From NCBI GenBank assembly GCA_946477505.1, contig CAMKYP010000225.1, positions 1 through 6,536 of the forward strand: 6,536 bases of DNA, in the 5' to 3' direction. The position numbers were made by a program, and so were the translations under genes. Below the pieces are notes generated by a model, which searched no databases, had not been told where the DNA came from, and saw only the letters and a list, made by a program, of their open reading frames with translations. This document shows positions 1-6,253 of the stretch, piece by piece (the first letter of the stretch is position 1; every line of letters starts with the position of its first letter). Source of the DNA: an uncultured Dechloromonas sp. (lineage in GTDB: Bacteria > Pseudomonadota > Gammaproteobacteria > Burkholderiales > Rhodocyclaceae).

Positions 1-19
1 GGAATGGAGCGGGGAAGGG

Positions 20-72
20 CCGGGCGCCCGGAGCAGGCCACCCGGCAAGGCCAGGCGTCGGCGGGCGACGCC
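20..72 (-). terminator. GC-rich hairpins after the PEBP gene, possible weak terminator
   Basis: Just downstream of the PEBP stop codon (reading leftwards) are two strong inverted repeats. One is a perfect 7-bp stem with a 5-base loop: GGCGTCG at 54-60 pairs with CGACGCC at 66-72. The other is a 12-base perfect palindrome, CCGGGCGCCCGG, at 20-31. Neither is followed by a T-run on the minus strand, so a classical intrinsic terminator is not shown. They could slow polymerase or protect the 3' end of the transcript, or could simply reflect the high GC content. Confidence 0.3.
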
Positions 73-84
73 CGGCCCGGAGAA

Positions 85-639
85 TTACCGGCCGAAGGTG
101 CCGGTCAGCGTGGCCTTGCCGAGGCTGTTGGCATTGACCATGTAGCCGACCAGCGCGGTACTGCCGTCGGCAGGCAACTCAAGTTTTTCGACCTTGAGGG
201 CGTGCAGCGTGAAGTGGTAATTGTGCGGGCGGTTGCCGACCGGCGGGCAGGGGCCGCCCCAGCCGGGGCCGCCGAAGTCGGTCTTCCACTGGCTGGTGCC
301 AGCCGGCAGCGCCGAGCCGTCGGCCTTGCCGGCACCGGCGGGCAATTGCCGGGCGGTGGCGGGAATGTCAAGGACAACCCAGTGCCACCAGCCGCTGCCG
401 CCGGTCGGGGCGTCGGGGTCATGCACCAGCAGCGCGAAGCTCTTGGTGCCGGCCGGTGGGTTGCTCTAGGCGAGGGCCGGCGAGGTGTTGCCGCCGGTGC
501 AGCCAAAGCCGGTGTAGACATGCTTGTCGTTTAGCTTGCCTTTGTGGGCGAAGTCGGGGCTCTTGAGCGCGAAGGGCTCGGCGGCGTAGGCGGTACTCAG
601 CAGCGTGGCGGCGCAGATGGCGAACAGAGGGTGACGCAT
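85..639 (-). pseudogene. YbhB/YbcL-type PEBP (Raf kinase inhibitor-like) protein, interrupted by an in-frame TAG
   Basis: This is a phosphatidylethanolamine-binding-protein fold gene of 184 codons plus stop, close to the usual length of exported bacterial members. It starts at ATG 639-637, preceded by an AGGA-type ribosome site, and opens with a signal peptide of about 19 residues (MRHPLFAICAATLLSTAYA, then AEPF), so the product should be periplasmic. Family marks are SPAL near residue 53, the DPDAP ligand-site motif at 74-78, the WWHW segment just after it, and PHNYHF at 138-143. Codon 58 (bases 468-466) is TAG. Bacterial relatives usually have tryptophan there (SPxLxW), so TGG to TAG by one base change is the simplest explanation. 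The frame continues intact on both sides with full similarity, which suggests a recent mutation, a base-call error or stop-codon readthrough. The biochemical role of bacterial PEBPs is poorly defined. The gene lies 32 bases after the VOC gene and is probably its co-transcribed last partner. Confidence 0.8.
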
Positions 640-671
640 GCTTCTTTTCCTTTGCTGGGTTGAGGGAATCG

Positions 672-1064
672 TCATTCGGCCCGATGGCAGACCGCTTCGA
701 TGCGGTTGCCAAAGGGATCGTGGAGGAAGGCGCCGAAGTAGGTGGGGTGGTAGTGGCGCAGGGCCGGCGCGCCGTTGTCGCGGCCGCCGTGGGCCAGCCC
801 GGCGCGGTGAAACTCGACGACCTGCTGGCGGGTGGTGGCCTTGAAGCACCAGTGGCGCTTGTCGTCGACATTCGCGTTGGCCGAGGCGTAGATCGCCAGG
901 CAGGTGTGGAAGTCCTCGATGCTGTCGCAGCGCACGCCGTAGCCGATGGCGTCGGGGCGGTCGTAAACCTGAGAGACGCCTAACGCGGCCATCACCGCGT
1001 CGTAGAAGGGACGCGCCTGGTCGAGGTCGGGAACGGAGATGGAAACGTGGTCGAGTACGAACAT
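672..1064 (-). CDS. VOC family (glyoxalase/bleomycin-resistance fold) protein
   Basis: This 130-residue protein has the single-module length typical of small vicinal-oxygen-chelate enzymes, which work as dimers around a divalent metal. It begins MFVLDHVSISVPDL, the classic first strand with the metal-ligand histidine at 6. The second half carries His71 (RHWCF) and Glu123 (GNRIEAV), giving the H/H/E ligand pattern of the family, with DPFGN at 117-121 before the last strand. The start is ATG 1064-1062 with a GAGG site about eight bases upstream. It lies 40 bases after the dehydrogenase stop and 32 bases before the PEBP start, so these three genes probably share a transcript. The family includes glyoxalases, dioxygenases, epimerases and thiol transferases. 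Nothing in the sequence picks one, so the reaction and substrate are unknown. Confidence 0.88.
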   Translation of the reverse strand: MFVLDHVSISVPDLDQARPFYDAVMAALGVSQVYDRPDAIGYGVRCDSIEDFHTCLAIYASANANVDDKRHWCFKATTRQQVVEFHRAGLAHGGRDNGAPALRHYHPTYFGAFLHDPFGNRIEAVCHRAE

Positions 1065-1104
1065 GGCGATGGCCTCGGGAAAGGATGGGAGTGGCGCAGG
1101 GCGT

Positions 1105-1977
1105 TCAGCGGTTTCGCCCCTCGATGCCGCGCAGCACGCCGATCATGTCCAGCCCGCCGTGGCCGCCGGCCAGGGTTTCGCTGAACAGCCGGTAGCATTC
1201 CTCGATCAGCGGGCTGACGATGCCGCCGCGTCGGGCTTCCTCGGCGACGAGGCGGCTGTTCTTCTGGACGTCGGCAATCGAGGCCTGCACCGAGAAATCG
1301 TCGGCGACGAGTTTTTCCAGCTTCATTTTCGACACCGCGCTGGCCATTGGGCCGGCATCGAGGATGGCGCGGTGCAGCGCGGTGTCGAGGCCGAGTTCGC
1401 GGGCGAAGTGGTGCGATTCGACCAGGCCGCTGACCTGCGTGATGAGGAAGAGATTGACCGCCAGCTTCATCTGCAGCGCCGACGGCACCGGGCCGCAGAC
1501 GAAGGTTTCCTTGCACACCGGGGCGAGCCAGGGGCGCACCTCGGCCACGGCCTCGGGGTCGCCGGCCAGCATGCCGACCAGCTGCCCGTTTTCGGCGGGC
1601 AGGCGGGAGCCGGAAACGGGTGCCTCGACGTACTGGCCGCCGGCGGCGCAGATGCGTTCGTTGAGCGCGGCGGAATAGGCCGGCGAGGTGGTACCCATGT
1701 GCACGACGATGTGGCCCTTTAGCGCGCCGGGGCGGTCGGCGCCGGCCTGGCGGAGGACGTCGTCGATGGCGTCCTCGGTGGCCAGCATCATGATCACGAT
1801 GCGGCAGCGATCAAGGAGTTCACCGGGGCTGGCCGTGATCTGAGCGCCAAACGGAACGAGCGCCGCCGACTTCTCGGGCGAGCGGTTCCAGACGACGAGT
1901 TGCCCGAAGTGCCGGGCCAGATTGCGCGCCATGGAAAAGCCCATGACGCCGGTGCCGATGAAGCCGAGCGTTTCCAT
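1105..1977 (-). CDS. NAD(P)-dependent beta-hydroxyacid dehydrogenase, glyoxylate/succinic semialdehyde reductase-like
   Basis: This 290-residue cytosolic oxidoreductase belongs to the 3-hydroxyisobutyrate dehydrogenase superfamily and is full length. An N-terminal Rossmann domain opens with GFIGTGVMG (5-13). The second strand ends in VWNRSPEK (29-36). In this superfamily an N-R-S/T at that place goes with NADP(H) rather than NAD, so NADPH use is inferred. The substrate-binding signature EAPVSGSRLPAENGQL (118-133) resembles the glyoxylate/succinic semialdehyde reductase branch more than true HIBADH, which usually has VSGG. Catalytic Lys171 and Asn175 lie in MKLAVN, and the C-terminal helical domain includes Lys239. 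The segment before the lysine reads GPVPSALQMK, with proline where many relatives have a second glycine. The start is ATG 1977-1975 with a strong AGGTGG site. The likely role is reduction of a small aldehyde acid to the hydroxyacid. Valine catabolism cannot be excluded. Confidence 0.88.
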   Translation of the reverse strand: METLGFIGTGVMGFSMARNLARHFGQLVVWNRSPEKSAALVPFGAQITASPGELLDRCRIVIMMLATEDAIDDVLRQAGADRPGALKGHIVVHMGTTSPAYSAALNERICAAGGQYVEAPVSGSRLPAENGQLVGMLAGDPEAVAEVRPWLAPVCKETFVCGPVPSALQMKLAVNLFLITQVSGLVESHHFARELGLDTALHRAILDAGPMASAVSKMKLEKLVADDFSVQASIADVQKNSRLVAEEARRGGIVSPLIEECYRLFSETLAGGHGGLDMIGVLRGIEGRNR

Positions 1978-2011
1978 ATGTCCACCTCGCGATGCGTGAC
2001 TGGGTCAGGCC

Positions 2012-2040
2012 ATCATAGGGGCGTGGAAACGGCATGCCAT
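2012..2040 (-). promoter_or_regulatory. Possible sigma70-type promoter for the dehydrogenase-VOC-PEBP genes
   Basis: On the minus strand, TATGAT (+ strand 2017-2012) matches the -10 consensus at 5 of 6 bases. A weaker -35-like ATGGCA (2040-2035, 4 of 6) sits 17 bases upstream. The element lies in the 117-base gap between the regulator stop and the dehydrogenase start, the largest gap inside the minus-strand block, so a separate promoter here is reasonable. The -35 match is poor, so this is tentative. Confidence 0.3.
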
Positions 2041-2075
2041 GCGACTTGTTCATGGACAGGATCGAAATCCCTCAT

Positions 2076-2090
2076 GGGGCCGGCGGCCCC
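2076..2090 (-). terminator. Short GC hairpin after the LysR gene
   Basis: A perfect 6-bp stem with a 3-base loop (GGGGCC at 2076-2081, GGCCCC at 2085-2090) lies four bases beyond the regulator stop codon. No T-run follows on the minus strand, so termination is only a possibility. It could instead stabilise the 3' end of the regulator message. Together with the promoter-like element next to it, it supports treating the regulator and the dehydrogenase as separate transcripts. Confidence 0.3.
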
Positions 2091-2094
2091 GGAG

Positions 2095-3018
2095 TCAGCG
2101 GGCCTTCGGCTCGGGCTTCAGGGTCAGCAGCCAGTCGATGAAAGCCTGCAGGGCCGGGCTGCGCGGCGCGCCGGTCGGCGTCACGATGTGGTACGAGCGC
2201 TCCGATACGAGGCTGTGCGGTACGGGCTGGACGAGGGTGCCGTCCTGTAACTGGCGTTCGACCAGCACGTCGTAGACCAGCGCCATGCCTTGCGAACACT
2301 CTGCGGCCGTGATGAGCAGCGAGACTTCGCTGAACGAGACGCCGGACGGTTGCGTCTTCATGTCGATACCCTGGCCGGCGAACCAGTTTTTCCACGAAGC
2401 GAGGTTGTGGCGCAGCAGCGTGGCGCGCTCCATGTCCTCCAGTCGTCGCAGCCAGGGATGCGCCTTCTGGTAGGCCGGGCTGCACACGGCGACTTCCCGG
2501 AGCGGGATCAGTTCGATGGCGTCGAGGCCGTCCCAGCGCCCGTCGCCGCAGCGGATCGCGACATCGGCCTCGCCGGAACGCAGGTTGATGTTCTTGGAGG
2601 TGACGTTGATTTCCAGGTTGATGTCCGGATGCTTGCGGTGGAAGCCGGACAGGCGCTGGATCAGCCAGTTGGCGGCAACAGCCGGGGCGAGGCTGAGCTT
2701 GAGGCTGGGTTTGCCCTCGGTGGAAATCTTGGCCAGCCCGTCGCGCAGGCTGCCCAGCCCCTCGCGGACATAGGGCAGCAGTTCCTTGCCGGCCGGCGCC
2801 AGGCTGACCGAGTGGCCGATGCGGATGAGCAGCGAGGCGCCGACCAGCGATTCGAGCTGGCTGATGCGGTGGCTGACGGCGCTCTGGGTGATCGACAGTT
2901 CATCGGCGGCCTTGGAGAAACTGCCGTTGCGGGCGACCGACTCAAAGGCCATCAGGCCGGTGATCGGGGGAATGCGCAGGTTGTTGCTGCCGTATCCGTG
3001 CTTGTCCATGACTGTCAT
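2095..3018 (-). CDS. LysR-type transcriptional regulator, GcvA-like
   Basis: This 307-residue protein has the standard LysR length and layout. The N-terminal winged helix-turn-helix covers about residues 18-78 (PPITGLMAFESVARNGSFSKA, then ADELSITQSAVSHRISQLE), followed by a linker helix and a periplasmic-binding-protein-like effector domain from about 105 to 300. The PPITGLMAFE...GSFSKAA pattern is typical of the GcvA/AmpR-like branch. Translation may start at ATG 3018 or three codons later at ATG 3009. The Shine-Dalgarno match is weak for both, so the start is uncertain by three codons. It lies 74 bases after the transporter stop, in the same direction. LysR regulators usually bind T-N11-A dyads near divergent promoters and often control neighbours. 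The best such site here is in the region between the tautomerase and aldehyde dehydrogenase genes, so this protein may control that pair. The effector is unknown. Confidence 0.93.
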   Translation of the reverse strand: MTVMDKHGYGSNNLRIPPITGLMAFESVARNGSFSKAADELSITQSAVSHRISQLESLVGASLLIRIGHSVSLAPAGKELLPYVREGLGSLRDGLAKISTEGKPSLKLSLAPAVAANWLIQRLSGFHRKHPDINLEINVTSKNINLRSGEADVAIRCGDGRWDGLDAIELIPLREVAVCSPAYQKAHPWLRRLEDMERATLLRHNLASWKNWFAGQGIDMKTQPSGVSFSEVSLLITAAECSQGMALVYDVLVERQLQDGTLVQPVPHSLVSERSYHIVTPTGAPRSPALQAFIDWLLTLKPEPKAR

Positions 3019-3092
3019 CCGTCGTCTGAAGGGGCGCTCGCGCGGCCATCGGTGTTGCCCCGGCGAGCGAAAACTCTACCATGCCGCCGGCC

Positions 3093-4022
3093 TCAGCTCC
3101 GGTTCGCCGCAATGCCCGGCCGGGCGCCGAAAACGACGGCGACGACGCCCGCCATGACCAGCGCGATTCCCGCCAGCGCGAAGCCGGTCGGGTGCTCGTC
3201 GAGAAAGACGATGCCGAGCACGGTTGAGAAGGGCGGCACCAGCGCCAGGAAGATGGCCGCTCGCGGCGCGCCCAGGCGGGCAACGGCAACGGTGTAGAAA
3301 TAGAGGCCGAGCAGGGCCATGCCCATGCCTTGGGCCAGCGCCTGGACGAGCAGTTCGCGCAGGCCGGCATGGGGAATGCCGGATGTCGGCAGGGCCAGAT
3401 GCACGGGAAGGAAGACGAGGGTCGAACCGACATTGACCAGCGCGGTGGCCTGCCACGGGCTCAGGCCGGAGCGGCGCTGGGTGACTGTGAATGTGGCGAA
3501 TAGCAGTCCGGAGCACAGGAACATCAGGTCGCCGATCCAGGCGCCGGCGTGGCGGTTCAGGAACAGGGCGCTGCCGGCAATGAGCAGGACACCGGCGACG
3601 ACGGTGGCGATGCCGCCAATCTGGCGTCGGGCCAGGCTTTCGCGAAAGACGATCCAGGAGATCAGGCTGACGAAGATGGGCATCATGACGATCATCAGCG
3701 TGGCGATATGGGTGACCGGCGCAAAGGTGAGGCCGGTCGAGGCGATCCACATGAAGGGCACGCCGGCACCGGCCAGCATGAGCAGGAGCGAGCGCTTTCG
3801 CGTTTGCCGGTAGCGCGGGAGGCTGACGAGAAATACCGGCCACAGGAAAAGCGCGGCGACCGAAAAGCGGATCAGCGTCACGTCGTGCGGCAGCAGCGAA
3901 CCGGTTACCGCCGCCCGTGTCGCCACCGACCAGATCGCGGTGATGACGGCCATCGCCAGGCCGGCGGCAATGCCGACCAGGGCATCGTTGCGGGCGGCTG
4001 TTCGCAGGAAGGTCATCGGCAT
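3093..4022 (-). CDS. EamA/DMT superfamily membrane transporter
   Basis: This 309-residue inner-membrane protein is built from two EamA repeats (about 15-155 and 161-300), each with about five hydrophobic helices, ten in all. Predicted spans start near residues 13, 47, 78, 103, 134, 160, 191, 226, 252 and 279. The second repeat ends with the family pattern LVPPFSTVLGIVFLDEH, followed by a glycine-rich last helix. The frame is open upstream to an ATG at 4151, but that extension is Arg/Pro-rich, lies over the tautomerase gene and has no ribosome site. ATG 4022 has GGAGAG at 4033-4028 and gives the normal family length. A second ATG two codons on (4016) is also possible. Drug/metabolite transporters usually export metabolites, amino acids or toxic compounds. 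The substrate cannot be read from the sequence. It lies 58 bases after the tautomerase stop and may be co-transcribed with it. Confidence 0.93.
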   Translation of the reverse strand: MPMTFLRTAARNDALVGIAAGLAMAVITAIWSVATRAAVTGSLLPHDVTLIRFSVAALFLWPVFLVSLPRYRQTRKRSLLLMLAGAGVPFMWIASTGLTFAPVTHIATLMIVMMPIFVSLISWIVFRESLARRQIGGIATVVAGVLLIAGSALFLNRHAGAWIGDLMFLCSGLLFATFTVTQRRSGLSPWQATALVNVGSTLVFLPVHLALPTSGIPHAGLRELLVQALAQGMGMALLGLYFYTVAVARLGAPRAAIFLALVPPFSTVLGIVFLDEHPTGFALAGIALVMAGVVAVVFGARPGIAANRS

Positions 4023-4027
4023 CAGCG

Positions 4028-4033
4028 CTCTCC
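4028..4033 (-). promoter_or_regulatory. Ribosome binding site that sets the transporter start
   Basis: GGAGAG (minus strand) ends five bases before ATG 4022. It decides in favour of this start over the upstream in-frame ATG at 4151, which would overlap the tautomerase coding region by 71 bases. Confidence 0.65.
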
Positions 4034-4080
4034 GGACGGGACATGGCCGGCCAGCAGCCAGCCGGTGGCATTCGGGGCGC

Positions 4081-4485
4081 TCAGGCAGCGGCGGCCGCCT
4101 TGATCTGCTGGATGGACCGCCCCTTGTAGCCCCAGTCGGTGGTCGGCACACGGGTGAACACGACGTAGGGCGGCAGGACGTTCTTGCCGAGCAGGCTGGT
4201 CGTGCTTTCCTGGATCGCTTTCATGGCGGCCGCCATCTTGGCTTCGTCGACGGCATCCTCGGATACCCGGATATCGACGTAGCAACCGCTGCCTTCGATG
4301 GCGGCATCGAGCGGCTTGCCGGCGACCGACCAGGTGTCCGGGTCGTCCCACAGGATGCGAACGGCGATCAGGGCTTTGACCGCCCCCAGATCGCGTTCGA
4401 TGATGCTGGCCATTTCCCGGTGCAGGGCGGCGATCCTGGCGGGTTCCGGCTTTTTTCCACAAAGGACTACGGTGGCGCTGGGCAT
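4081..4485 (-). CDS. Tautomerase superfamily protein, fused two-unit 4-OT-like
   Basis: This 134-residue protein starts Met-Pro, so removal of Met would expose Pro1, the catalytic base of the tautomerase superfamily. It is about twice the length of a 4-oxalocrotonate tautomerase subunit and reads as two beta-alpha-beta units. Unit one is about residues 2-60, with helix RIAALHREMASIIERDL and end TWSVAGK. Unit two is about 67-123, with strand CYVDIRV, helix EAKMAAAMKAIQESTTSLLG, strand PPYVVFTRV and end DWGYKGR. Both units end in an aromatic-plus-glycine turn like that of 4-OT. Lys11/Lys12 and Arg43 sit about where 4-OT has its substrate-binding arginines. The second unit lacks an N-terminal proline, as expected in fused forms such as cis-CaaD or MSAD. 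The start is ATG 4485 with a strong GAGGT site. A role in isomerising or hydrating an enol or unsaturated acid during catabolism is inferred. The substrate is unknown. Confidence 0.75.
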   Translation of the reverse strand: MPSATVVLCGKKPEPARIAALHREMASIIERDLGAVKALIAVRILWDDPDTWSVAGKPLDAAIEGSGCYVDIRVSEDAVDEAKMAAAMKAIQESTTSLLGKNVLPPYVVFTRVPTTDWGYKGRSIQQIKAAAAA

Positions 4486-4532
4486 GGTTTTACCTCATTC
4501 GTTAAGGGGTGATTCCCTGCGCCAACTCTAGT

Positions 4533-4547
4533 CGGCGGTCTCCGCCG
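4533..4547. repeat. Perfect inverted repeat in the tautomerase leader
   Basis: CGGCGG (4533-4538) and CCGCCG (4542-4547) form a 6-bp stem with a 3-base loop, 48 bases upstream of the tautomerase start. It could be an operator or a hairpin in the 5' leader, but short GC stems arise easily by chance here. I found no convincing -10/-35 pair for the tautomerase gene. The nearest candidate, TAGAGT at 4531-4526, has no matching -35. Confidence 0.3.
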
Positions 4548-4571
4548 CGGAATGACGATTTTTCATGCGCG

Positions 4572-4607
4572 CGATGAGCGGGGCTCATCGGGGCGCGGGC
4601 CTCATCG
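4572..4607. promoter_or_regulatory. Operator-like dyad with a T-N11-A core, plus an extra half site
   Basis: A perfect inverted repeat, CGATGAGC at 4572-4579 and GCTCATCG at 4583-4590 with a GGG spacer, contains TGAG-N5-CTCA (4575-4587), which fits the LysR-type T-N11-A pattern. The right half, CTCATCG (4584-4590), recurs as a direct repeat at 4601-4607, 17 bases on. The dyad centre is about 79 bases before the predicted start of aldehyde dehydrogenase transcription, a usual range for a LysR activation site. The region lies between two divergent genes, so one regulator could serve both. Binding by the LysR protein in this window is inferred, and a TetR- or GntR-type regulator encoded elsewhere is an alternative. 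Confidence 0.5.
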
Positions 4608-4625
4608 AAGCATGTGCCGCTTTCA

Positions 4626-4653
4626 TTGACCGATGGCGAGGCATTCGTATAGT
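4626..4653 (+). promoter_or_regulatory. Sigma70-like promoter for the aldehyde dehydrogenase gene
   Basis: TTGACC at 4626-4631 (5 of 6 to the -35 consensus) and TATAGT at 4648-4653 (5 of 6 to the -10) are 16 bases apart. Transcription should begin near 4660, giving a leader of about 26 bases that contains a GGAG ribosome site nine to ten bases before ATG 4687. This is the strongest promoter-like element in the window. Confidence 0.6.
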
Positions 4654-4686
4654 GCTTGGTGATCGACAAGGACGAATGGAGACAAC

Positions 4687-6117
4687 ATGCACAAACACGA
4701 TCAGCTGTATATCGACGGCCGTTGGGTGAGCCCGGCGTCGCCCCGGCGCATCGCGGTGATCAACCCGTACACCGAGCAGCCCGTCGGGCATGTCCCGGAT
4801 GCCGACAGTGCCGACGCGGACAGTGCGGTCGAGGCGGCGCGGCGCGCCTTTCCGGTGTGGTCGGCGACATCGGTCGACGAACGGGTTGCGCTGCTGAAAC
4901 GCTGCCACGAAATCTTTGCCGCGAAGCGCGATGCTTTTACCGCTACCCTGGTGTCGGAAGTGGGCATGCCGGCCAAGCTCACCCGGCGCATCCAGGTCGG
5001 CCTGCCGATGCAGCAGTTCGACATTTTTGCCGATCTGTTGCCGACGGCCCTGGCGGAAAGGCAGATCGGCCATTCGCGGGTGCTGCGCGAGCCGATCGGC
5101 GTCGTTGCCTGCATCACGCCGTGGAATTACCCCTTGCACCAGATCGTCGCCAAGGTGGTGCCGGCGATCGCGGCGGGATGCACCGTGGTCCTCAAGCCTT
5201 CCGAAGTCGCGCCCCTGAACGCCTTCCTGCTCGCCGAGGTGTTCGACGAGGCCGGCTTGCCGCCCGGGGTTTTCAACCTGGTAACGGGTTACGGCGCATC
5301 CGTCGGCCAGCGGCTGGTGTCGCATCCGGATGTCGACATGGTTTCCTTCACCGGCTCGACGGCGGCGGGGCGCGCCATCGGCCAGGCGGCGAGCGCGACG
5401 ATCAAGCGCGTCGCCCTTGAGCTCGGCGGCAAATCGGCCGCCGTCGTACTCGACGATGCGGACCTGCCGACGGCGGTACGGGCTACGGTGAGCTCCTGTT
5501 TCCTCAATTCCGGCCAGACCTGCACGGCGCTGACCCGCCTGGTCGTGCCGCACAGCCGTTACGAGGAGGTGGCCCGCCTGGCGGTCGAGGCGGCGGAACG
5601 GTTCACGCTCGGCGACCCGAACGACGACGCGACGCGGCTGGGCCCCCTGGTTTCGCGGGCGCAACAGGAGCGGGTGCATGCGCTGATCCGCCGGGGCATC
5701 ACTTCAGGGGCCGATTTGCTGCTGGGCGGGGCGGAGGCGCCACTGCCGGCGCGCGGCTATTTCTGCCTGCCCACCGTTTTCGGGCGGGTGGCGCCGGGCA
5801 GCGTGCTCGATCAGGAGGAGATATTCGGGCCCGTGCTGTCGATACTCACCTATCCCGACGGCGACGATGCGGCGGCGCTGGCCATCGCCAACGGCACGAT
5901 CTACGGTCTGGCCGGCGCGGTGTGGTCGCAGGATGCCGGGCGGGCGGCCCGCGTTGCCGGAAAGATGCGCGCCGGGCAGATCGATATCAACGGGGCGGCC
6001 TTCAATATCCGGGCGCCGTTCGGCGGTTTCCGGCAATCCGGAAACGGCCGCGAGATGGGTATTTATGGCATCGAGGAATTTACCGAACTGAAGGCGATCC
6101 AGATGCCGGCGAGCTGA
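4687..6117 (+). CDS. NAD(P)-dependent aldehyde dehydrogenase family protein
   Basis: This 476-residue protein has the normal full length of the aldehyde dehydrogenase superfamily, which oxidises aldehydes to carboxylic acids in the cytosol. All key residues are present: Asn147 in ITPWNYP, Lys170 in VVLKPSE (cofactor binding), the FTGST turn at 221-225, the general-base Glu245 in ELGGKS, the nucleophile Cys279 in SGQTC, and Glu378 in EIFGPV, which holds the nicotinamide ribose. The C-terminal FGGFRQSGNGREMG segment (445-458) is also typical. The start is ATG 4687 after a GGAGA site and a good promoter. The gene is divergent from the tautomerase gene and is followed 136 bases later by a crotonase gene, suggesting catabolism of an aldehyde or alcohol to an acid and then a CoA thioester. 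The substrate (aromatic, terpenoid or aliphatic) cannot be read from these motifs, so no gene symbol is given. Confidence 0.95.
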   Translation: MHKHDQLYIDGRWVSPASPRRIAVINPYTEQPVGHVPDADSADADSAVEAARRAFPVWSATSVDERVALLKRCHEIFAAKRDAFTATLVSEVGMPAKLTRRIQVGLPMQQFDIFADLLPTALAERQIGHSRVLREPIGVVACITPWNYPLHQIVAKVVPAIAAGCTVVLKPSEVAPLNAFLLAEVFDEAGLPPGVFNLVTGYGASVGQRLVSHPDVDMVSFTGSTAAGRAIGQAASATIKRVALELGGKSAAVVLDDADLPTAVRATVSSCFLNSGQTCTALTRLVVPHSRYEEVARLAVEAAERFTLGDPNDDATRLGPLVSRAQQERVHALIRRGITSGADLLLGGAEAPLPARGYFCLPTVFGRVAPGSVLDQEEIFGPVLSILTYPDGDDAAALAIANGTIYGLAGAVWSQDAGRAARVAGKMRAGQIDINGAAFNIRAPFGGFRQSGNGREMGIYGIEEFTELKAIQMPAS

Positions 6118-6133
6118 AGCGCGGGGTGGCGCT

Positions 6134-6167
6134 GCAGGCGGCTTCAACTTCGCTCATGCCGCCTTGC
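6134..6167 (+). terminator. Weak stem-loop between the aldehyde dehydrogenase and crotonase genes
   Basis: GGCGGC (6137-6142) pairs with GCCGCC (6158-6163) around a 15-base loop. The stem could extend by GCA/TGC across a one-base bulge. Only a loose T-rich stretch follows (TTGCGAATCTTTC), so it is a poor terminator candidate and may just be an intercistronic structure. The rest of the 136-base gap shows no convincing promoter. Confidence 0.22.
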
Positions 6168-6253
6168 GAATCTTTCATCACCACCCGCGACCAACTGCCT
6201 AAGCTGTTCATCGGCAACAACCCGAAAATCACTGTGTGGATGGAGGAAGACCG

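Noticed and set aside
640..849. Upstream extension of the PEBP frame to 849
   Set aside because: It overlaps the VOC gene and is Arg/Pro-rich. ATG 639 has a ribosome site and is followed at once by a signal peptide.
1997..2007. TGAC-TGG-GTCA inverted repeat upstream of the dehydrogenase
   Set aside because: The arms are only four bases and there is no second copy, so it is too short to call an operator.
2290..3297. 335-codon plus-strand open frame across the LysR and transporter genes
   Set aside because: It is antisense to two well-supported genes, has Ala/Gly/Arg-rich composition, and shows no motif or good ribosome site.
3076..4071. 331-codon minus-strand open frame overlapping the transporter in another frame
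   Set aside because: It is rich in Arg, Pro and His with no membrane segments or domain, while the other frame gives a complete ten-helix EamA protein.
4023..4151. N-terminal extension of the transporter from ATG 4151
   Set aside because: The 43 extra residues are Arg/Pro-rich, overlap the tautomerase coding region and have no ribosome site, whereas ATG 4022 has GGAGAG and gives normal length.
4585..5679. 364-codon open frame on the minus strand across the aldehyde dehydrogenase gene
   Set aside because: It lies opposite a gene with all catalytic motifs. Its translation is Arg-rich without any recognisable domain, as expected of antisense frames in high-GC DNA.
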